This document shows, piece after piece, positions 48,101 to 59,291 of a stretch of DNA of 64,000 nucleotides. Every line of letters starts with the position of its first letter. The first letter of the stretch is position 1. The position numbers and the translations under genes were made by a program. Below the pieces are notes generated by a model, which was given only the letters and a program-made list of their open reading frames with translations, was not told the DNA's origin and searched no databases. Origin of the DNA: Gyrodactylus bullatarudis (taxonomy: Eukaryota > Platyhelminthes > Monogenea > Gyrodactylidea > Gyrodactylidae); assembly GCA_012064415.1 (NCBI GenBank), contig SSNU01000170.1, positions 8,575-72,574 of the forward strand, read 5' to 3'.

Positions 48101-51100
48101 AAACACTCTTACTAGGATGAAATTTTATGTAAAATGTAAAATCAGAAACAGCCAAAATCCGCTCTTCTGTTAAATCAAAATGATAAGTATCTATTTACTT
48201 GGGAGTAATTCGAAACTTACTTGATGAAACATTGTTAGAAATTATTTAGAAATTCATCGATAAAAAAGAATCATGATTTTTAGATTCTAAAAAGCCCTCA
48301 ATGAAATTCTTAAGCCAGGCCAGCGCAAAATATATACCTTGATAGCAAACATCGATATTTTGAGATAAAAGAATGAATAGAATATCAAACTGAGTCTAAT
48401 TAAATGTAGCATATCGACTAGTTGGAAAAGTTTACCGATATGTTGAATACTGAGAGATCATTTGCGTAAGGTAACATTGGGATTCATTTATGCATTGTAA
48501 TGTTCTGTGGCATGAGCTTATCTAAAATGGGCAATTTTGAGAAAAGTACATGGAAAGTAAACCAACATTTTATCTATGCAGAAAATATTACTCACATTCG
48601 ATGCTAATAATAATGACCTTTTTCAGTTAAATTTGAATTTTTTTAATATAATTAATTTACAAACCTCAGATATTCTTTTTTTTATTTTGGCTGATAAAAA
48701 GCGGCATAAAATTAATTTATTTTAGTCATTTTATATTACGAGATAAAAATATTAAACTGTTAAATGTGATCGTATAAATTGTTTAAGTTGACAGATCCTG
48801 ACATCATAGTCGAGGTTCAGAGAATCTTTACTTTGGGTTTTATACCAGAGATTTGAATCATTTATAAGAATTTAATCAATAATTTTAAATCAGTCAAACT
48901 TGAATGAAATAGAGCTGGAAAAATTAATTGTTTCCATGGCAATTTATCAGACTCACTTGTCGATGAGAAATTTACATAACTCAGGATGCGGACAGGCTGC
49001 AGCAACATGGAGCGGCGTCCACAATTCTTGGTCCTTGGCATTAATGTCAGCTCCGTAGCTTAAGAGTAGTTTACACATTTCAATATTATTATCGATCGAA
49101 GACTGAAATGAAGGAAGTACTAAAGATCGGGAGTGTATAATATACATTTTCGAAATATTCTTCTCCCACAGGAATTTTATTACACTTTCAAAATATCTAG
49201 CTACTTCAGATCTGAAGACATTTTCGGTTAATTTTATTATCTTTGACATGATTAATCAGGCAGGAAATAAATCTGGTAAAGTTGGTGTAAGAAGTTTGAA
49301 AATCCCAACTTGTTCGTACTAAGGCAAATTCTTCATATTTCAAGATGACAAGAAATTAGTCTCTTACTGTCAATCTGGTTTAAATTTATCCTATTCTCTA
49401 TCGAAACATGTAAATAAAATCTTTAATCTATGAGAAAGGCGATGCCTGATAATTGGAGAAATAAGTCTTTACATGCCACAATGTATATACAAATTGAAAT
49501 TACATTAGGAGAAACATATCCAGCATTAAAGAGGAAATTAGTAATCACCTCAGGGAAAAAAGTAAAGTAAAGTAATTAGTTTTGACCCGTGTTCATAGTT
49601 CTGTAGCCTAAAGTTTTTCTCAATATTCTAAGAAGGGCTAGCAGATAATTTTGTAGATTATGAAGATACAGATCATGTTTTGTAATGATCAGGTTTCTTT
49701 GACGAGAAACTTTGAAAAGCAATCCACGAAATTTCAACAACATGTGAATCTAAGAAAGCTTTGTTTTTCTAGTTAAAATGTTTAGGAATATTCTTGAAAA
49801 TAAGGTACTGTGTTATTTTGTTTAAACACTATCAATTTTTACGACATACGCTTAATATAAAATCTAATAAATTTCCAGAGATTAATTTTTAATTTATTAA
49901 GAAATGTTGACATTTAATAATAGGAAATATTAATGATCTAAATTTTGTTCTTATAAAGCGAAAATTTTAATACTTTATATTGATGTGTGCAGCCAGAACA
50001 GGGGGAGATTTTTACAAATTTTTTAAATTCTATCATCAAGACCTCGAACTTGCAAAAATTAAGCTGAGAAAATCAAATATGCTAAATGATATTTTAATCA
50101 TTTTCCTGTGAAAGTCAAATTTCTATACTTCTTGATCATTTTGACTGCTTGAAAATCGATAAAATCAGATTATTCAAGTTTTCTTAATAACTATATTTGG
50201 TTTCCAAGTCTGATCGTGAATCTAAAAAACTTCTTTTGAACACTTTGATATCAGAAAAATCTTAGTTTAAAAGTTTAAAAAGGGAAATTTGGGGCGAAAA
50301 ATCTTCAATTAATTACTGGTCAAAATTTTCTTATTATTTTGTTCTAAAGAAATGTAAAATTGGATGTAAAAAATACATCAATTATGTCTTGGAAAAAATG
50401 CAGTTTTTATTGAGATACTAGAATATTTCCAAATATATCATATTTTACTGATTAAAATAAGTAACATGTATTCTTATAGAGAAGAAAAAGATGTTTCATA
50501 TGCGTGAGGAAAGTATTGAATTGGTAAATATTTTAATTCTTTTTCTTTTTATTCAATATCATACTAATTTAATGAAAGAGAAAAAATAGTGGGATAATGT
50601 TAAACTATAATTTTATTTCATTCTTGCACTTGTATGAGCTCACCTGATGTAAAACTGTTAGACCATCAGCGTTGACAGCGTCTGGACAAATGCCTTCTTC
50701 TAGTAAACGTCGTACTGGAAATTAAAGTTAAATTTTATTTATGCTCTAATTTTTTTAAATGTGCAAATGGAGCTAATCGATAGCAGAAAAATAAATAAAA
50801 AATTCCTTGGTTAGAAACAAACACATGAATAATACAAATCTCACTATGCACGCTTTCAAGAAATTCGAAACTAGCAGAGTTATTGATTTTTCCAATAAAC
50901 TTGTTTTATAGACCCAAAAGAGTCAATTTAATAATCACAGACAGGATGATTAATAAAAGTACAGATAATAGGATAATTATCTTATATATTATAATATATA
51001 TAAATCTTTTTCCAAAGTCTCTTCCAGACGTTTCAGTACTGAGATAGTCAAGTACCTCCTTCAATGGGATGAGACGTTTGTACTCTGAACCCTCTTCAAT

Positions 51101-54100
51101 TTCATCTAAAAGCCTTAGTAGTATTCCTATTGGTACATGTCTAAAAAACTTTTTAAATCTCAGCCCGCTTTAATTTTGTATCCAAATTTCAGAAATTTTA
51201 CGACCCTTGTCCGTTAAAGAGTTTCAAACAAACATTTTAGCATGAAAAAATGCTCAAATTTTGTTGAATAATCAAATGTTTGGTTAATTTCGATAGTTCT
51301 TTTGAGAAAGAGGAAGGCTATAATATCCATTGGATATCTTAATTTTGAATTTCAATACATTTTTAATCAACCCAGGAGTTATCTGTTTACAATACTGAAC
51401 TGATATTCTTTAAAATTGGATATCAGATGAAAATTCTGATACTATTAGAATTGAGTCAAGACTATCATGGTTTAAAATACCGAATTTTATATTTTCTTAA
51501 TGAATAAAAGAACACATTACCAAATTTAAATTTCTTATCAAGTGGAGAGATACTTTAGAAAAATTACATCTTGCTCTAATGGTAACCATAGATTATCGAT
51601 CAATACTGAATTCTAGTTGATTACTCGAATTTCTTTGATTATAAAAAAGTGTATAAGAATTACATGAAGAAGAAAAAATTAAGTTTTTTTTAAATTACCA
51701 GGAATTCAGCATGAATGAATTTTGAATTATTCTTTTTCTTGGAACGAAATCTTTTTCAATTTTGGACATTTCAGAGTTCTAAAAACTTCAAGAGATCTGA
51801 AAAGCCATATACATTCATTTACCAGAGGGCTAAATTTTAAATTCGAGTTGAATTTTTTTTTATTAGCTAAACTTTTTAAAAAGGTAATTTATTATTTAGG
51901 AATGGCTAATTAATTGAGATTTCTTGTAAAAATTGTGAATTTTCATCTTCATTTCAACTATTTTTATCAGAGAGAATAGAAATTCTACCGTCAGAAAAGA
52001 AAAATATGAACTCTCTTTGGTTTGAATCCTTCAGAATCTATTCAAGAGGGAAATATCTCTTGGAAATAATTGTATTCTGACTGACTATATAATGAATTTC
52101 ATAATCATGTTTTTTGAAATAACTTAACGCCATGGTTACAAAAGATAATTGAAGAAAAAATAGAATATCTACCTTGGGAAATTTCCCTATTTTATTTGGC
52201 TGATTTTATCTTGACGATGGTAGTCTGAGTTAAATTGAATTATTGAAATGCTTTCTTTGGAGAAATATGTGTCAATATTGCGATCATAACTAAACATTTA
52301 GAACATGTGAAGTTTGATTCTTCTCAATTGCAAGTGTCGATTGCAATTAATTTCAACATTTTATTCCAACTGAATGCAATTCTCAGAACTAGATATTGAT
52401 ATTCAAACAACTAAAAAACTGTTACTTATTTAGAGCATTTAAAAAACATATATACACGAAATAGGGGGTTCTAGTATTTCGAGGTCAATGTATTTAAAAA
52501 TTCAAGGAAATTGTATTAATTTGAGTACTATTTTCTCGGTCAAGCTGTTTTCATACGTTAAATAGTAATATTATTTTTTTAATTTTCACCCCAGTTTTTG
52601 ATGCATACTTTGTGATCCGATCTTGATCGAAAGAAATTTTTTTTCTGAATCCTCACAATGAGTTCCTCATTGAATTCTGAAAATATTCTCCAAGATGTTC
52701 GGCATTTTTTCCCTCTTTGAAAAAATTAACTAGGAAAATCTTATTCTTAGCGTCAGACTTAAATCTAAGAGGAAGACTATTTCACAGGCGGACGAATACA
52801 CCTAGTCAATACAGTATGATGATGGGAATTTATGATCTTAAGGAAATTCTAAATTTTTTCATCAAGAAATCGAATTTGATCAAGATTTTCTGGAATCAAG
52901 ATCATGAGGTCCACTTACATCATATGAAGAAAAGATAATTGAAAAAATCAATTTTTAAGCAAATTAGGGTATCAAATCTCGAGTTTGAGCCAAATTCCCG
53001 ATTTTTTGAACTTTGAGATGAGAATTTTTTTGATTTCAAAGTAAGAGTGATCAAAAGTTTATTTTTAGGATCACAATGAGATATCGGAACCTTTTATCTA
53101 TATAAAGGTTTTTATAAACTCCTCATTTTCAGGGATCTTGAATCATCAAAATTTCATTGATTTTTGAGTAGGAAAAATGATCAGAAAATCAGAATTCGAT
53201 TTTTACCAGGTGATGGAGCGATTCTTGATACCTGATTGAGCATATTTAAGTTCAGAAAAAATGTGAATTAGGCGTCAACTCAAGATTTGAAATTTATCAC
53301 AACTTTCTCAAAAATGGAAAATTTTTTTCTTCATTTGGTGAAAGTGGGCTTTGTGATCTAGATTCCAGAAAATCTTGATCAAATTCGATTTCTCGATGGA
53401 AAAATTGAAAATTTTATAAAAACTAGATTTAAATTTAGCAAAATTATCGATTCAAAAATCTTTATTACATACAGGATTACATTCAACTTTATTTTAAGAT
53501 TTTTAAACAATAATTACGATTTAAGAACACAACAGTTAGCATATTCTTATATATTTCATCTGTTTTCTTCTACTCCAATAAAACATATCTTCAGATACGT
53601 TTATAAAGGAGATAGTTCCATATTTAACATTTTAACTATCAAAATTATTCATAAACTCTGGTCAGATTATCCAGAGGAGGAAAAACTACATAAATTCGTC
53701 TGCATAAAGAATACAGTCTAATCAATAAACAAGTAGGATTATAATCTTGTTGTGCAACGAAGGAAAAAACATGAAATTTGAGTAATAGTAAACTCGAAGC
53801 TTTTTCTATTCTCTGAGCAATATTTTAACTTACTCTCTGTCTCTCATCAAGTCTACAATGTAAGAACTGGAGAATGTATCAAGTCTTTTTAGGACACGAA
53901 ATTTCAAGAAAACACTGTAAAAAGGATTACTTTTAATTCTTTGACTATGCCATTGTTTCTCAAAAAAATCCTTTATTCAGCATTTATAAGTTGTATTATG
54001 ATTCTTATTAATGTATTAGCCAACGTCTTGAAATAAAAAAATTAATCAAGGCGTATGAGAGAATTTTTATTTTGACATGATAAATATTTCGAATTATAAT

Positions 54101-56791
54101 TATTCTGTTATAATTTCTGCAAATGACGTCTAAATATAATCCCTAGAAATCTATTTTTAATGTATTTTTAGTGAATTAATTGAAGAATTTATTAGTCATA
54201 TTTTGCTAGTCTTTAATAAATTCACTGAGTAAACCGAATTATCACTGGGAAATTTTAAAATACATTAAAAGTAGATTTCTAGGGATTATCCATTATCATT
54301 TCATCTTAATGGATGAAAAGTTAACAGAAAGAAATTCTATCATTGTGAAATCAAAGTTTAATGAGAGAGTTGGCTTTCAAAGTAAATAATTACATAAGAG
54401 ATGATAATTTACTAGTTTTGGAAAAAACTTGTGAAAAAATTTATCTTTTGAATTCCGCCATTAGATTGAAACCATGAGTTGTTGAATTTCAATTTTTACT
54501 AAAAGAAGATTCGAAGCAGTTTGATACTGATCAGGTCATATAGGTTGAGAGAAACTCACCATCTCATCAAGAAAAAGTTGAACCTCTAAATTTTGGATCA
54601 TTTCCTTCGTGATAATCGAAAAATTCAAATGGTTCGATTTCCCGCAGTAATGATGTATTTCTGTAAATTTCTTTGGGCGAATTCGGATTCGATTTTTCAG
54701 ATAAAACTTTAATTTTATTCAATGAGATTCAAAATATTTTTTTTTCTCCTAACTATCCACATAAAAATATTGAGTTTTTTTGTAAATTCTCATTTTCATG
54801 CCAACTAGGTTTATATGAAAATGAGAATTTACAAAGGTCAGTAGAATCTGTATTGATTTTAAGATCATTTTGTCATAGTAATGAGTTAAAGAGACATGTC
54901 AATATAATGTTATTAATATAATTACAGATTTTGATGACGATTATTATACTCAAGAGATATTCTTTTTCACATATACAAATAATTTTGTCATTACTGATGA
55001 TTAATCGAGATTCTTGAATGTTTTTCAGACCATAAGAAAGATTTTTTCCAGATTAAACTTTACTATTATCAATGATAATCCAGAATAATTCCAGTTGGAC
55101 ATACGTTTGGATGGGATAGATTGAAGAAAGCATAATTTTACTTAGTGAGCAATAATCATGTGATACAATGTACACTTGGTTGAGTAGAATAAGGGATAAT
55201 TTAATTACTTTTAGTGATAAGAATCTTTATCTATTGCCAGGATTAAATTACCTAACATCAATTAACAGGGTACTTTTAATTCAAGTAAAGATTTGTGCGT
55301 ATACAACTTGTACTCTTATAACGTGGTTCATGATAGGAAAGTTGCTTAAATGATTAAATCAGGGAATCAAACCAGTAACTGTGTGAACTCAGCCTTTAGC
55401 AAAAGCCAATAGCAAAATGAAAAATAGTTTCTTTGACAAAACCAACTTTCACATTGACCATTTAAAATTAAATCAATCAATTATCTACCTATTTATAAAT
55501 TGGGGATAAAATTTCCTATGATTAAATTTTCAAGTCATAAAAATCACCTGATCCAGATTCTCGAAATGTAACATCGGTCATGCAAAAGGTTCTTGAAATA
55601 ATAAATAATGGGTTTTATTTACTGATAACTTATCACTGATAAGAGATATTTCATCAAGATTTTCATTGTTTGAGATTTAATTTTGAATTTTATGGTTGGA
55701 CACTTATTATAATAATTATTAATGATTAGAAACCCGAGAGGAAGTTATCCTATTTGCTTATTACTAATAGATGAATATACTACTATTAATTTCCTTTTCA
55801 AGCATGTATTGGTTTTGAAAAATATTAGAATTTTTTCATTTCGCTTCGAGAAATTATTTTGTTAAATGAATCAATGCACATTTATTTTTTATGGCTTGTA
55901 AATTTTTACAAAATTACAAAATTCTTAAAAAACGGATTAATCATGACATGTTCTTGATAAATTAGAAAGAGCTAATAAAGTATATTTTAAAATAAAATTT
56001 GATAGATTAACTCAAGTGTCAGATGAAATCAATGAATTTAAAGAGAGAATTCATTTTGTCAGACAAAAAATACTCGAAATAAGAAACATAGTTTAATTAC
56101 ATCATGACAGAGTATTTCTATTTCTTGGTAAGATTGATGAATAATAAAATAATTTCCATGGTTAACTAATATACTTTAAAATGTTAAGAGTTCTGGCAAA
56201 CCCATCAGAAATTCATTCATAACTATAATAGTTAATTATAATTATAATTAATTCAGTAAAAACTGGTAAAATTAGTTGCTATTATTTCAGAGGCAAACTG
56301 TCAATTATATAATTTGGAAAATACTCCTCAATAATTGATAGGAATTATTAAAATTTTATTTTTTTCAAAAATGAATTCTATAATACACCTGAAAATCAAT
56401 AATTTGTAAAACTTTCAAAGATGAGAAAATATTTGTAAAATGTGTATAACAAAAATGAACAAATTTCTCTATTGAATAATAACAATTTGAAATATTGATC
56501 AGAATTCATATTCAGAGAAATTACTTCTCAAAATGTTTAACAATACTCACATTCTTCAAGATCTCCACGAAAGGCTGCTTCCATAAGAACAATGTCCTGA
56601 GGAAAGGTTATGAAACATGGTTCATAAGTATTTATTCCTTTATTCCTACGTTTACTATTTTCTAATTCCATTTTTCTATCGTACTGTGCCCAAGCTTTGA
56701 GTTGAGCATTTCTTTTCTTCTGAGCATTACGAATGCGCTCCTGATCGACCTGTCGAACAGTGGGCTGATCAATGGTAATATCTGTTGACAT
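33134..56791 (-). CDS. PPP1R16: PP1 regulatory subunit 16-like (TIMAP/MYPT3 type), ankyrin repeats plus CaaX, 9 exons
   Basis: Exons are 56551-56791, 50644-50714, 48957-49102, 41853-41956, 40717-40841, 34949-35074, 34666-34895, 33863-34262 and 33134-33625. Phases agree and the sum gives 644 residues (human TIMAP 567 by memory). The N-terminal helix (NAQKKRNAQLKAWAQYDRK) matches MYPT-type proteins. Ankyrin repeats follow: DAVNADGLTVLHQ, GADINAKDQELWTPLHVAAA, DGNMPYDICEDE and DKDGWKAIHIAAYWSH. Then come a coiled helix, a basic RRTSM site like the PKA site of TIMAP, a Pro/Asn-rich tail and a C-terminal CIIM, a CaaX prenylation box. Family members target PP1 to the membrane. The PP1-docking motif is altered (see findings). 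Introns of 5.8, 7.0 and 5.6 kb are full of MITEs. Confidence 0.93.
36600..36706. mobile_element. Solo end of a family-C MITE
   Basis: GTCGGTGTTTGGTCTGAAGA through GAGTCAGCAAGCTCAAAATA repeats the right end of the family-C element at 18781-19212 almost base for base. No matching left end is nearby, so it is a truncated copy. It lies in PPP1R16-like intron 5 (35075-40716). I see nothing recognisable in 35075-36599. Confidence 0.7.
37414..37921. mobile_element. TTAA-flanked MITE (piggyBac-like), longest copy
   Basis: TTAA at 37410-37413 is followed by CCTTTCATGTCCC, and the right end TGGGACATGAAGGG is followed by TTAA at 37922-37925. The interior contains the inverse of words in the 20.8 kb copy (for example CCTATTTGCTGAGGTCTTAG). 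At about 508 bp it is non-coding. It lies in intron 5 of the PPP1R16-like gene. Confidence 0.75.
38722..39040. mobile_element. Fold-back element with nearly perfect arms of about 118 bp
   Basis: TAATTCAAAATTCAATAGTA at 38722 to about 38840 is repeated in inverse from about 38922 to 39040, around a loop of roughly 80 bp. The arms carry hardly any mismatch, suggesting a recent insertion or ongoing homogenisation. It is non-coding. Confidence 0.8.
39213..39707. mobile_element. Family-A MITE, long copy
   Basis: The left end AAGCTAATTGATATGAAGTT is answered by the right end GACTTCATATTAACCAATTTT. Paired inner words include TTTTTTCATCAAAAATTCGA and TCGAATTTTTGATGAAAAAA. The interior of about 300 bp is unique and non-coding. 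The copy at 6938-7105 is a deletion derivative or a shorter sibling. The rest of intron 5 up to 40716 shows nothing else I recognise. Confidence 0.7.
40950..41720. repeat. Family-A-like repeats with internal inverted repeat in PPP1R16-like intron 4
   Basis: Diverged family-A ends occur at about 40958 (AAAGCTAGGTGAAGATGAAG) and about 41610 (AGCTTTAGTTGACTTGAAGA). Between them, about 41185-41230 and 41283-41330 are inverse copies around TTGATTTGGAATCAAGATTAAAT. Element borders are unclear. Confidence 0.45.
41957..48956. other. PPP1R16-like intron 3 (7.0 kb), mostly unremarkable AT-rich DNA with one fold-back
   Basis: The only clear structure is at about 45474-45990. A family-A-like left end (AAAGCTAGTTGACATGAAGA) is followed by arms about 45722-45780 and 45918-45985 that are inverse copies (AAGCAGATGAATGCAGATAT answered by ATATCTGCATTCATCTGCTT). 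In 41957-45470 and 45990-48956 I see no gene or repeat with defined ends. Confidence 0.5.
49103..50643. other. PPP1R16-like intron 2, nothing clear
   Basis: AT-rich sequence without an open frame of note. A short stretch near 49990-50110 carries family-A-like words (TCATCAAGACCTCGAACTTG), but no matching end is visible. Confidence 0.4.
51005..51160. repeat. Family-E repeat, partial, in PPP1R16-like intron 1
   Basis: TTTTCCAAAGTCTCTTCCAG and TTTCAGTACTGAGATAGTCA match the arms of the repeat at 17650-17890. The downstream GTAGTATTCCTATTGGTACAT also has a relative there (GTACCGATAGGAACACTAC, inverse). No inverse arm closes this copy. Confidence 0.55.
52800..53440. mobile_element. Fold-back element, family-A-like, in PPP1R16-like intron 1
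   Basis: TTTTTTCATCAAGAAATCGA and TTTGATCAAGATTTTCTGGA near 52855-52895 are answered by TCCAGAAAATCTTGATCAAA and TCGATTTCTCGATGGAAAAA near 53362-53410. The interior is non-coding. The neighbouring parts of intron 1 (51161-52799, 53441-54136) show nothing I recognise. Confidence 0.55.
54137..54293. mobile_element. Small fold-back repeat
   Basis: TAATCCCTAGAAATCTATTT at 54138 is answered by AAGTAGATTTCTAGGGATTA ending near 54292; arms are about 35 bp. Further right, 54430-54840 holds a diverged family-A-like end (CTCATTTTCATGCCAACTAG). The remainder up to 56550 shows no gene. Confidence 0.5.
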
Positions 56792-57014
56792 ATCCGAATA
56801 ATCAATAATTTTAGACGCGTAACCAAAAGCTTAGACTATAGAATAACATAATTTGTTAATATTAGTTTTAAATGTGTTGAATTAATGCGTAACAGGAAAC
56901 AGCGGCCTTTGAATTGATTTTCATACTACGCGCATTAACACAAATGAAATTTATTCTTAATAAAAAATTGTTTAAGCTTACCCACATGAATTTGAATACG
57001 AATTTTAAAGGAAA
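56792..57014. promoter_or_regulatory. Divergent intergenic region, PPP1R16-like gene and coiled-coil gene
   Basis: 223 bp separate the start codons of two genes transcribed away from each other. No distinct motif is visible. Confidence 0.35.
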
Positions 57015-58726
57015 ATGACAGAATCCGACCTCCTGACAGACTATATAAGGGAATGTAACAGCAATCTTCTTAAGACCATATCATATCTAATAGAAGAAAA
57101 TAACAAAAATATCAATAGCAAAATTAATGATATATTTGCCAAACAGAAGAAAGATGGCAAAGATGCTCTTATTAAAAAGGTTAAAAACCTTGAATCCATC
57201 TTGGAGGGAAAGTCTATAGAAATCCAAGGTCTACGCCATCAACTTAAAATTTTGAATAAAAACAGTATGAAAAACAATCCAGATGATTCACAACATCCAG
57301 ATGAAAATAGAGAAACAGTTTTGAAAATTCTCAAAGAACGTGTCTATGAAATTCCATCAAATCACATAGAAGATTTTCTTAGAAAGCGCTCTAGAATGGA
57401 AACCTCATTAAGTGAAATGTCACTCTCTCGCAATGAACCTCCACGAAAAAGTCTGACAACTAGAAATAAATTTATTGATGAAACTCTTGAATCCAACAAC
57501 ACTATCACAGAAATAGAGGATGTTATCAGATCTCCTTTGATGAATAATATTTCAAATAACAAGATATTTAACATGAACAGTTTCAGTCCTCCATCTAAAG
57601 CTGAGTCGCTCAAATTTGATAGAATAATCTCCAGTGATGAATTACTCAGGAATTATGAAATGTCTGTGATTGATTCCCTTATGTCAGACTGCTCTGACAT
57701 TCACATGGTATCTCAGACTCAGACAAAGGCAGGCCGTTTCATTTCAAACGGTCCAAATGTTATTCCAACAGTTAATCAAATGCTTTCTCTTGTCAATGAG
57801 GATGATCAAAGGACTGTCGCTAAAAAATTGGACATGAAGAATATGCCCGAGTTAGATGATACCCTTGCCAACGTGACCATGCTCTCCGACATGTCCATCT
57901 CAAAAGATAAAAGTATTTTTATTTAGATATTGAGTTCTATTTAATCAACTGATCAATAAATGTTTATTTTCTTATATTTTAGAAACAAACAAGGTGGAAT
58001 TTAAGACTCCTATGGTGCCAGAAAAGAAGAAAGTTTCAAGATCCTTAGTAAGTAGTTTTGTAACGCTGGGGAATCGTTTATTGAATAAGTTAGCCCATCA
58101 TAATTTAACTACATCAGTGCAATTCAGAGAAGGCTTGGTTAAAAAAACAATTAGGTTGGTTAGAATAAATGGAGAATATTTGTCTAAAATGAAGAAGACA
58201 CGTAAAAATGTGAAATTAGAGAATATATATATACTAGATTTTTATTTGAAATAATTATTAAGCATATCGTGATTATCTGGTACAAATGATATTAAATATG
58301 AACAAATTTTGCCAATTTTTTTATCTTTAAACTGAGAAAAGTTAATTTGAAATCTTGTGCGAAGGGGGAGGAGTACATTAAGTAGTATAGAGTATCCCCT
58401 TACTGAGCGCAGGTTGTAATGGCCATTTGGTTGAATAGCATACTTAAAGTACAGGAACGCAGAGGCTGAATATACTGAATTATAATTCTTATTAATAACA
58501 ATGGAAGAACTTTAACTTCGATCTTTTACAGTCAAATAGACCAATAAAATCAGAAAAGCCAGTTGCAGACACTCCGGAAGACTTTTGGTCATTAGATATT
58601 TCACAAATTGAAAGTACAGAAGACGCCGATTCATCGAAGAAAACACCTAAACGAGCTCATTCCAAAGATTCAATATATCAGAAAAATAGTAGACCGAGAT
58701 CAATAAATTATCCAGCTCAATGTTGA
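57015..58726 (+). CDS. Coiled-coil protein with basic C-terminus; possibly shugoshin-like
   Basis: Exons are 57015-57912, 57983-58047 and 58532-58726 (phases 1 and 0; introns 70 and 484 nt), giving 385 residues. Residues about 15-85 are helical with a coiled-coil pattern (ECNSNLLKTISYLIEENN, then ALIKKVKNLESILEGKSIEI). The middle is Ser/Asn-rich and low in conservation. The last exon is basic and ends SRPRSINYPAQC. A short N-terminal coiled coil plus a basic C-terminal motif of the form RxR..xY is the layout of shugoshins, which protect centromeric cohesin. The match is only a resemblance and I am not sure of it. The exon 2 donor (GTAAGT at 58048) is strong, but the frame stays open to 58254, so a shorter protein from intron retention is possible. 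Confidence 0.6.
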
Positions 58727-58790
58727 TTTTATAAATTAATTCAAAGCATTCAAATTCTTTCTTTGTATTCTTATTATATTGAATTTTAAT

Positions 58791-58795
58791 AAAAA
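58791..58795 (-). terminator. Pol III terminator of tRNA-Ala
   Basis: A run of five T on the minus strand begins 5 nt after the tRNA 3' end, as expected for RNA polymerase III termination. Confidence 0.7.
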
Positions 58796-58799
58796 CATT

Positions 58800-58870
58800 G
58801 GAGATGCCGAGGATTGAACTCGGGACTTCTCACTTGCGATGCGAGCGCTCTACCACTGAGCTACATCCCC
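58800..58870 (-). tRNA. tRNA-Ala (anticodon CGC)
   Basis: 71 nt on the minus strand fold as a complete cloverleaf: acceptor GGGGATG with CATCTCC, D stem GCTC/GAGC, anticodon stem CTCGC/GTGAG with loop ATCGCAA (anticodon CGC), variable loop of 5, and T stem CCGAG/CTCGG with loop TTCAATC. The G3-T70 pair, the identity mark of alanine tRNAs, is present. The A-box (TAGCTCAGTGG) and B-box (GTTCAATCC) promoters are internal. There is no intron and CCA is not encoded, as in eukaryotes. Confidence 0.97.
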
Positions 58871-58975
58871 AAAAATGATCTTGGTTTTTTTTTACAAAAA
58901 AATCCTCAGTATAGTAAAACAAAGTAGAATATTTTTATTCAAAATTACGCCATCTGTATTTTTATCTCGTAATTA

Positions 58976-59245
58976 ATGTCAAGTCCTGCTAATTCACCAA
59001 ATATCGACTATGAAGAGACAAGTAGCTCTCCTCCTGTTAACTATAATCCCTCAAGGCGATTTCACTTTCTTTCACCATTCAGTAATTGCGATCTGGACAC
59101 TTCGCGCCCAGATTTCAGACCCATGAGACGAATCACCTACACTAACATAGAATACGATGGTGTCAATTTTGAATTTCCTTGCAATTTTCCATGGATTTCT
59201 GTTGATGATGTACTTGATAAGATTCACAATAATAAGAGTCAGTAG
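58976..59245 (+). CDS. Small protein of unknown function, 89 residues
   Basis: A complete frame from ATG to TAG. The N-terminal half is Ser/Pro-rich (MSSPANSPNIDYEETSSSPP). The C-terminal half looks folded or motif-like (RRITYTNIEYDGVNFEFPC, FPWISVDDVLDKI). There is no signal peptide or membrane segment. I do not recognise it. The stop is 46 bp from the TRMT11 stop on the other strand, so the two 3' ends overlap or abut, and an AATAAA lies between. The composition is not that of chance AT-rich frames, which favours a real gene. Confidence 0.6.
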   Translation: MSSPANSPNIDYEETSSSPPVNYNPSRRFHFLSPFSNCDLDTSRPDFRPMRRITYTNIEYDGVNFEFPCNFPWISVDDVLDKIHNNKSQ

Positions 59246-59291
59246 ATCATCGTTTAAAATCAAGGATTTTTATAAATAAAATTTTTATTCT

